Assembly: GCA_030831375.1 (NCBI GenBank)
Contig: JAURLF010000158.1
Location: forward strand, 1 to 8,235
Length of the DNA: 8,235 nt
Direction of reading: 5' to 3'
Origin: Gaiellales bacterium
Lineage (GTDB): Bacteria; Actinomycetota; Thermoleophilia; Gaiellales; F1-60-MAGs149
In this document: in pieces, positions 5,264 through 8,235 of the stretch
Numbering within the stretch: the stretch's first letter is position 1
How the letters are laid out: every line of letters starts with the position of its first letter
Notes under the pieces: generated by a model
Seen by the model: only the letters and a program-made list of their open reading frames with translations
Told to the model about the DNA's origin: nothing
Databases searched by the model: none
Translations under genes and position numbers: made by a program

Positions 5264-7039
5264 CTAGCTGTCGGCGAGCTCGATCAGCGCCTGGCCGGCC
5301 TGGACGGCCTGCCCGGCCTGCGCGAGCACCTGGCCGACGACGCCCGCGTGGAGCGCCGTCACCTCGTTCTCCATCTTCATCGCCTCGACCACGGCGACGA
5401 CCTGGCCGGCCTCGATCTGATCGCCCTCCGCCACCTCGACGGCGAGCACGGTGCCCTGCATCGGCGAGACGATCGCGCCGTCCGCGGCGCCGCCGGCCGC
5501 GCCGGACTGGCGCACCCGGATCCGCTCGCGGGCCTCCTCGGCGCCGGCCTGGCCGGGCACGCGCAGGACGACGTCGTAGCGGCGCCCCGACACCTCGACG
5601 GCGACGCGGCGCGGGACCGTCCCCGCCCCGGCCGCGGCGGGCGCCGCCGCTGCCGTGGCGTCGCCGTCATCCGCGAGGGCGGCGCATTCGTCGGCCCAGC
5701 GGCCCTCGACGAGGCCCGCGCAGGTCTCGCCCGCGATGAACTCGGGGGCGCGCATGACGATGCGGTGCATGGGCAGCAGCGTCTTCGGGCCGACGATCTC
5801 GTACTCGTCGAGGGCGCGGCGCATGCGCGCGATCGCGCGCTCCCGGCTCGTGTCCCAGACCAGCAGCTTCGCCACCATCGGGTCGTAGCGGTCGTTGATC
5901 TCGCCGCCCTCCTCCACGCCCGACTCGACGCGCACGCCGGGCCCGCTCGGCGGGCGATGGCGCAGCAGCCGGCCGGGCGACGGGGTGAACCCGTTGCCGG
6001 GATCCTCGGCGTTGACGCGGCACTCGATCGCGTGGCCGCGCAGCACGATGTCGTCCTGCGCGTAGCCGAGGGGATGCCCGGCGGCGACGAGGATCTGCTC
6101 GCGCACGATGTCGACGCCGGTGACGAGCTCCGTGACGGGGTGCTCGACCTGCACGCGCGTGTTCATCTCGAGGAAGTAGAAGTCGCCGTGGCGGTCGAGC
6201 AGGCACTCGACGGTGCCCGCGCCGACGTAGTCGACGGCCTGCGCCGCGGCCACGGCCATCGCGCCCATGCGGGCCCGCAGGTCCTGGTCGACGGCGGGCG
6301 AGGGGGCCTCCTCGACGATCTTCTGGTGACGGCGCTGCAGGGTGCAGTCGCGCTCGCCGAGGTGGATCACGTTGCCGTGCGTGTCGGCCAGCACCTGGAT
6401 CTCGACGTGGCGCGGGTCCTCGACGTACTTCTCGACGTAGACGGCGCCGTTGCCGAACCAGGCCTCGCCCTCGCGCTTGGCGGCCTCGAGCGAGCGCTCG
6501 GCCTCGGCGGCCTCATGGACGACCTTGAGGCCGCGCCCGCCGCCGCCCGCGCTCGCCTTCAGCGCGATCGGCCAGCCGTACTGCTCGCCGAGCTCGATCA
6601 CGCGCGCGGCGTCCGTGATCTCCTCCGTGGTGCCGGGCACGATCGGGACGCCGGCCTCGGCCATCAGGATGCGCGAGTTGATCTTCGAGCCCATCGCGTC
6701 GATCGCGCTCGGCGGCGGCCCGATCCAGACGAGGCCCGCCGCCTCCACCGCGCTCGCGAACGGCGCGCTCTCCGCGAGGAAGCCGTAGCCCGGATGGATC
6801 GCCTCGGCGCCCGTGCGGCGCGCGGCGTCCACGATCCGCTCGATGTTCAGGTACGACTCGGACGGCGCGGCCGCGCCGAGCAGCACCGCCTCGTCGGCGT
6901 AGCGCACGTGCGGGGCGTCCGCGTCCGCCTCGGAGTAGACGGCGACGGCGCCGATCCCGAGCTCGCGCAGCGCGCGGAACACGCGGATCGCGATCTCGCC
7001 GCGGTTCGCGACGAGCACGCGGCCGAACGGGGGCGTCAT
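5264..7039 (-). CDS. pccA: Acyl-CoA (probably propionyl-CoA) carboxylase alpha subunit: biotin carboxylase fused to BCCP
   Basis: 591 residues, the normal size of actinobacterial AccA/PccA chains. It carboxylates its own biotin using ATP and bicarbonate, then delivers the carboxyl group to the beta subunit. The biotin carboxylase domain (about 4-450) opens with RVLVANRGEIAIRV. It keeps Lys119, Lys161 with the glycine loop SAGGGGRG (163-170), HQK (238-240), Glu278, Glu291, Asn293 and Arg295 in EMNTRVQVEHP, all counterparts of E. coli AccC active-site residues. An Ala-rich linker (about 458-478) leads to a small segment, VAVEVSGRRYDVVL (from 479), then the BCCP domain (about 521-591) with the biotinylated Lys555 in EAMKMENEV. 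The ATG overlaps the preceding small gene by 4 nt (ATGA), so translation is coupled. In actinobacteria such alpha chains may serve several beta subunits, so acetyl-CoA use is also possible. Confidence 0.95.
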   Translation of the reverse strand: MTPPFGRVLVANRGEIAIRVFRALRELGIGAVAVYSEADADAPHVRYADEAVLLGAAAPSESYLNIERIVDAARRTGAEAIHPGYGFLAESAPFASAVEAAGLVWIGPPPSAIDAMGSKINSRILMAEAGVPIVPGTTEEITDAARVIELGEQYGWPIALKASAGGGGRGLKVVHEAAEAERSLEAAKREGEAWFGNGAVYVEKYVEDPRHVEIQVLADTHGNVIHLGERDCTLQRRHQKIVEEAPSPAVDQDLRARMGAMAVAAAQAVDYVGAGTVECLLDRHGDFYFLEMNTRVQVEHPVTELVTGVDIVREQILVAAGHPLGYAQDDIVLRGHAIECRVNAEDPGNGFTPSPGRLLRHRPPSGPGVRVESGVEEGGEINDRYDPMVAKLLVWDTSRERAIARMRRALDEYEIVGPKTLLPMHRIVMRAPEFIAGETCAGLVEGRWADECAALADDGDATAAAAPAAAGAGTVPRRVAVEVSGRRYDVVLRVPGQAGAEEARERIRVRQSGAAGGAADGAIVSPMQGTVLAVEVAEGDQIEAGQVVAVVEAMKMENEVTALHAGVVGQVLAQAGQAVQAGQALIELADS

Positions 7040-7203
7040 CCGCGCATCCCGTCGTCGAGGAGCTCGCGCGCGGCCTGCCTCCGCCACGCGCTCGCGTGCG
7101 CCGGGTGCCCCGCCAGGGGCGCGTCGCGCTCGACCCGGGCCAGCGCCGCGCGGATCGCGCGCCGCTCCTCGGCCTCGCGCTCGTCGGCCGTCCGCCCGCT
7201 CAC
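7036..7203 (-). CDS. 55-aa small protein between carboxylase subunits, possibly epsilon-like
   Basis: Starts at a GTG that overlaps the pccB stop by 4 nt (GTGA) and ends in a TGA that overlaps the pccA ATG by 4 nt (ATGA). This double coupling strongly supports a real gene. The product is charged and predicted helical: SGRTADEREAEERRAIRAAL, then ALARVERDAPLAGHPAH, then a tail ASAWRRQAARELLDDGMRG. Small epsilon subunits that stabilise the alpha-beta complex are known in Streptomyces and Mycobacterium carboxylases and sit in this kind of position; they usually carry an N-terminal VRGNPT-like motif, which I do not see here. Only the SAW-R-R-like tail is reminiscent. I read it as a carboxylase accessory protein of unproven family. 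CGGGA about 9 nt before the GTG is the only ribosome-site candidate. Confidence 0.7.
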   Translation of the reverse strand: MSGRTADEREAEERRAIRAALARVERDAPLAGHPAHASAWRRQAARELLDDGMRG

Positions 7204-8235
7204 AGCGGGATGTTCCCGTGCTTGCGGCGCGGGCGCTCGACGCGCTTCGTCAGCGCCGCCTCGAGGGCGTCGACGAGCGCGATGCGCGTCTCCCGCGGCG
7301 GGATGACATCGTCGACGAAGCCGCGCTCGGCGGCCGTGAACGGGTTCGCGAAGCGCGCCTTGTAGTCGGCGATCAGCTCCTCGCGGCGCGCGTCCGGGTC
7401 GGCGGCCTCGGCGAGCTCCTTGCGGTAGACGACGTTGACGGCGCCGTCGGGGCCCATCACGGCGACCTCCGCCGTCGGCCAGGCCAGGTTGACGTCGGCG
7501 CGCAGGTGCTTCGAGCCCATCACGTCGTACGCGCCGCCGTACGCCTTGCGCGTGATCAGGGTCAGCTTCGGCACGGTCGCCTCGCCGTACGCGTACAGGA
7601 GCTTCGCGCCGTGGCGGATGATGCCGCCCCACTCCTGCTCGGTGCCGGGCAAAAAGCCCGGCACGTCGACGAGGGTCAGGATCGGGATCCCGAACGCGTC
7701 GCAGGTGCGCACGAAGCGCGCCGCCTTCTCCGACGAGGCGATGTCGAGGACGCCGGCGAGCTGGCCCGGCTGGTTGCCGACGATGCCGATCGGGTGCCCG
7801 TTGAGGCGCGCGAAGCCCGTCAGGATGTTCATCGCGTACGACGGCTGGATCTCCATGAAGAGGCCGTCGTCGACGACCGCGCGGATCACCTGGTGCATGT
7901 CGTACGGCTTGTTCGGGCTGTCGGGGATCAGCGTGTCGAGCTCGGGGCAGAGCCGGTCCGCCGGGTCGTCCGACGGCGCCCACGGCGCCGGGTCGAGGTT
8001 GTTCTGCGGCAGGAACGAGAGCAGCGCGCGGGCGTCGGCGATGCAGGCCGCCTCGTCCTCGGAGACGAGGTGGCAGACGCCCGACTTCTCGGCGTGCGCG
8101 TCGGCGCCGCCGAGCTCCTCCATCGTCACCTCCTCGCCCGTGACGGCCTTCACGACGTCGGGGCCGGTGATGAACATGTGCGACGTCTCGCGCACCATCA
8201 GGATGAAGTCGGTGATCGCCGGCGAGTAGACGGCG
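7200..8235 (-). CDS. pccB: Acyl-CoA (probably propionyl-CoA) carboxylase beta subunit, 5' end outside window
   Basis: The last 344 residues are present, roughly two thirds of a family length of about 510-530; the reading frame stays open to the right edge (AVYSPAITDFILMV). It is the carboxyltransferase that moves CO2 from biotin to an acyl-CoA, giving methylmalonyl-CoA from propionyl-CoA. Visible marks are GGADAHAEKSGVCH at the end of the N-terminal crotonase-like half, then GIVGNQPGQLAGVLD, VDVPGFLPGTEQEWGGIIRHGAKLLYAY and AYGGAYDVMGSK, and the typical ending RKHGNIPL. The Asp in AYDVM lies 107 residues before the C-terminus, where the specificity residue Asp422 of Streptomyces PccB should fall by my recall of that protein; this favours propionyl-CoA over acetyl-CoA. 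It leads the microprotein-pccA operon with overlapping stop and start codons. Confidence 0.95.
   Translation of the reverse strand, partial: AVYSPAITDFILMVRETSHMFITGPDVVKAVTGEEVTMEELGGADAHAEKSGVCHLVSEDEAACIADARALLSFLPQNNLDPAPWAPSDDPADRLCPELDTLIPDSPNKPYDMHQVIRAVVDDGLFMEIQPSYAMNILTGFARLNGHPIGIVGNQPGQLAGVLDIASSEKAARFVRTCDAFGIPILTLVDVPGFLPGTEQEWGGIIRHGAKLLYAYGEATVPKLTLITRKAYGGAYDVMGSKHLRADVNLAWPTAEVAVMGPDGAVNVVYRKELAEAADPDARREELIADYKARFANPFTAAERGFVDDVIPPRETRIALVDALEAALTKRVERPRRKHGNIPL

Noticed and set aside
7206..7218. CGGGA-TGT-TCCCG inverted repeat at the pccB 3' end
   Set aside because: It lies within the codons for the conserved KHGNIPL ending and directly upstream of a coupled start. Coding constraint explains it better than a terminator.
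5348..7306. 652-codon open frame on the plus strand opposite pccA
   Set aside because: Runs antisense through the conserved biotin carboxylase and BCCP motifs, with biased, motif-free translation.
7203..7983. Long minus-strand frame that extends the microprotein upstream through pccB
   Set aside because: The upstream part is an out-of-frame reading of the pccB coding region. Only the segment from the GTG at 7203 is free of that overlap and has its own start.

Overview
The window is strongly GC-rich. It holds eight genes, all on the minus strand and tightly packed, so transcription runs from the right edge to the left. The coding density, the GC-skewed third positions, the actinobacterial-type acyl-CoA carboxylase (fused biotin carboxylase-BCCP alpha chain, separate PccB-like beta chain, tiny gene between them) and the TANNNT boxes sitting almost on start codons all suggest an actinobacterial lineage. 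A deep-branching one such as Thermoleophilia is plausible. That placement is inference; no rRNA or other marker is present.

Layout in transcription order: pccB (beta, 5' end outside the window) - 55-aa microprotein - pccA (alpha, biotin carboxylase/BCCP), joined by two 4-nt start/stop overlaps; a 54-bp gap with a hairpin; a GntR/FCD regulator; a 41-bp gap; ETF:quinone oxidoreductase - sucC - sucD, joined by a 3-nt gap and a 1-nt overlap; a 48-bp gap with palindromes and a -10-like box; then a class I aminotransferase cut by the left edge. No stretch over 60 bp is non-coding. No RNA gene, mobile element or CRISPR array was seen.

The genes make metabolic sense together. Amino acids are transaminated, and the branched or odd-chain acyl-CoAs that result are oxidised by dehydrogenases that pass electrons via ETF to the quinone pool (ETF-QO). 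Propionyl-CoA is carboxylated by PccAB and, after isomerisation by enzymes not seen here, enters as succinyl-CoA, which SucCD converts to succinate with ATP formation.

The most interesting signal is regulatory. A 20-bp sequence, identical at 17 of 20 positions and at the same spacing, overlaps the start codon of both the GntR regulator and the ETF-QO gene and contains a TATGGT -10-like hexamer. It looks like a shared operator/promoter, and the GntR protein is the obvious candidate to bind it. Two other points stand out: the ETF-QO has only three of the four expected iron-sulfur cysteines, and an uncharacterised 55-aa protein is translationally coupled between the carboxylase subunits.
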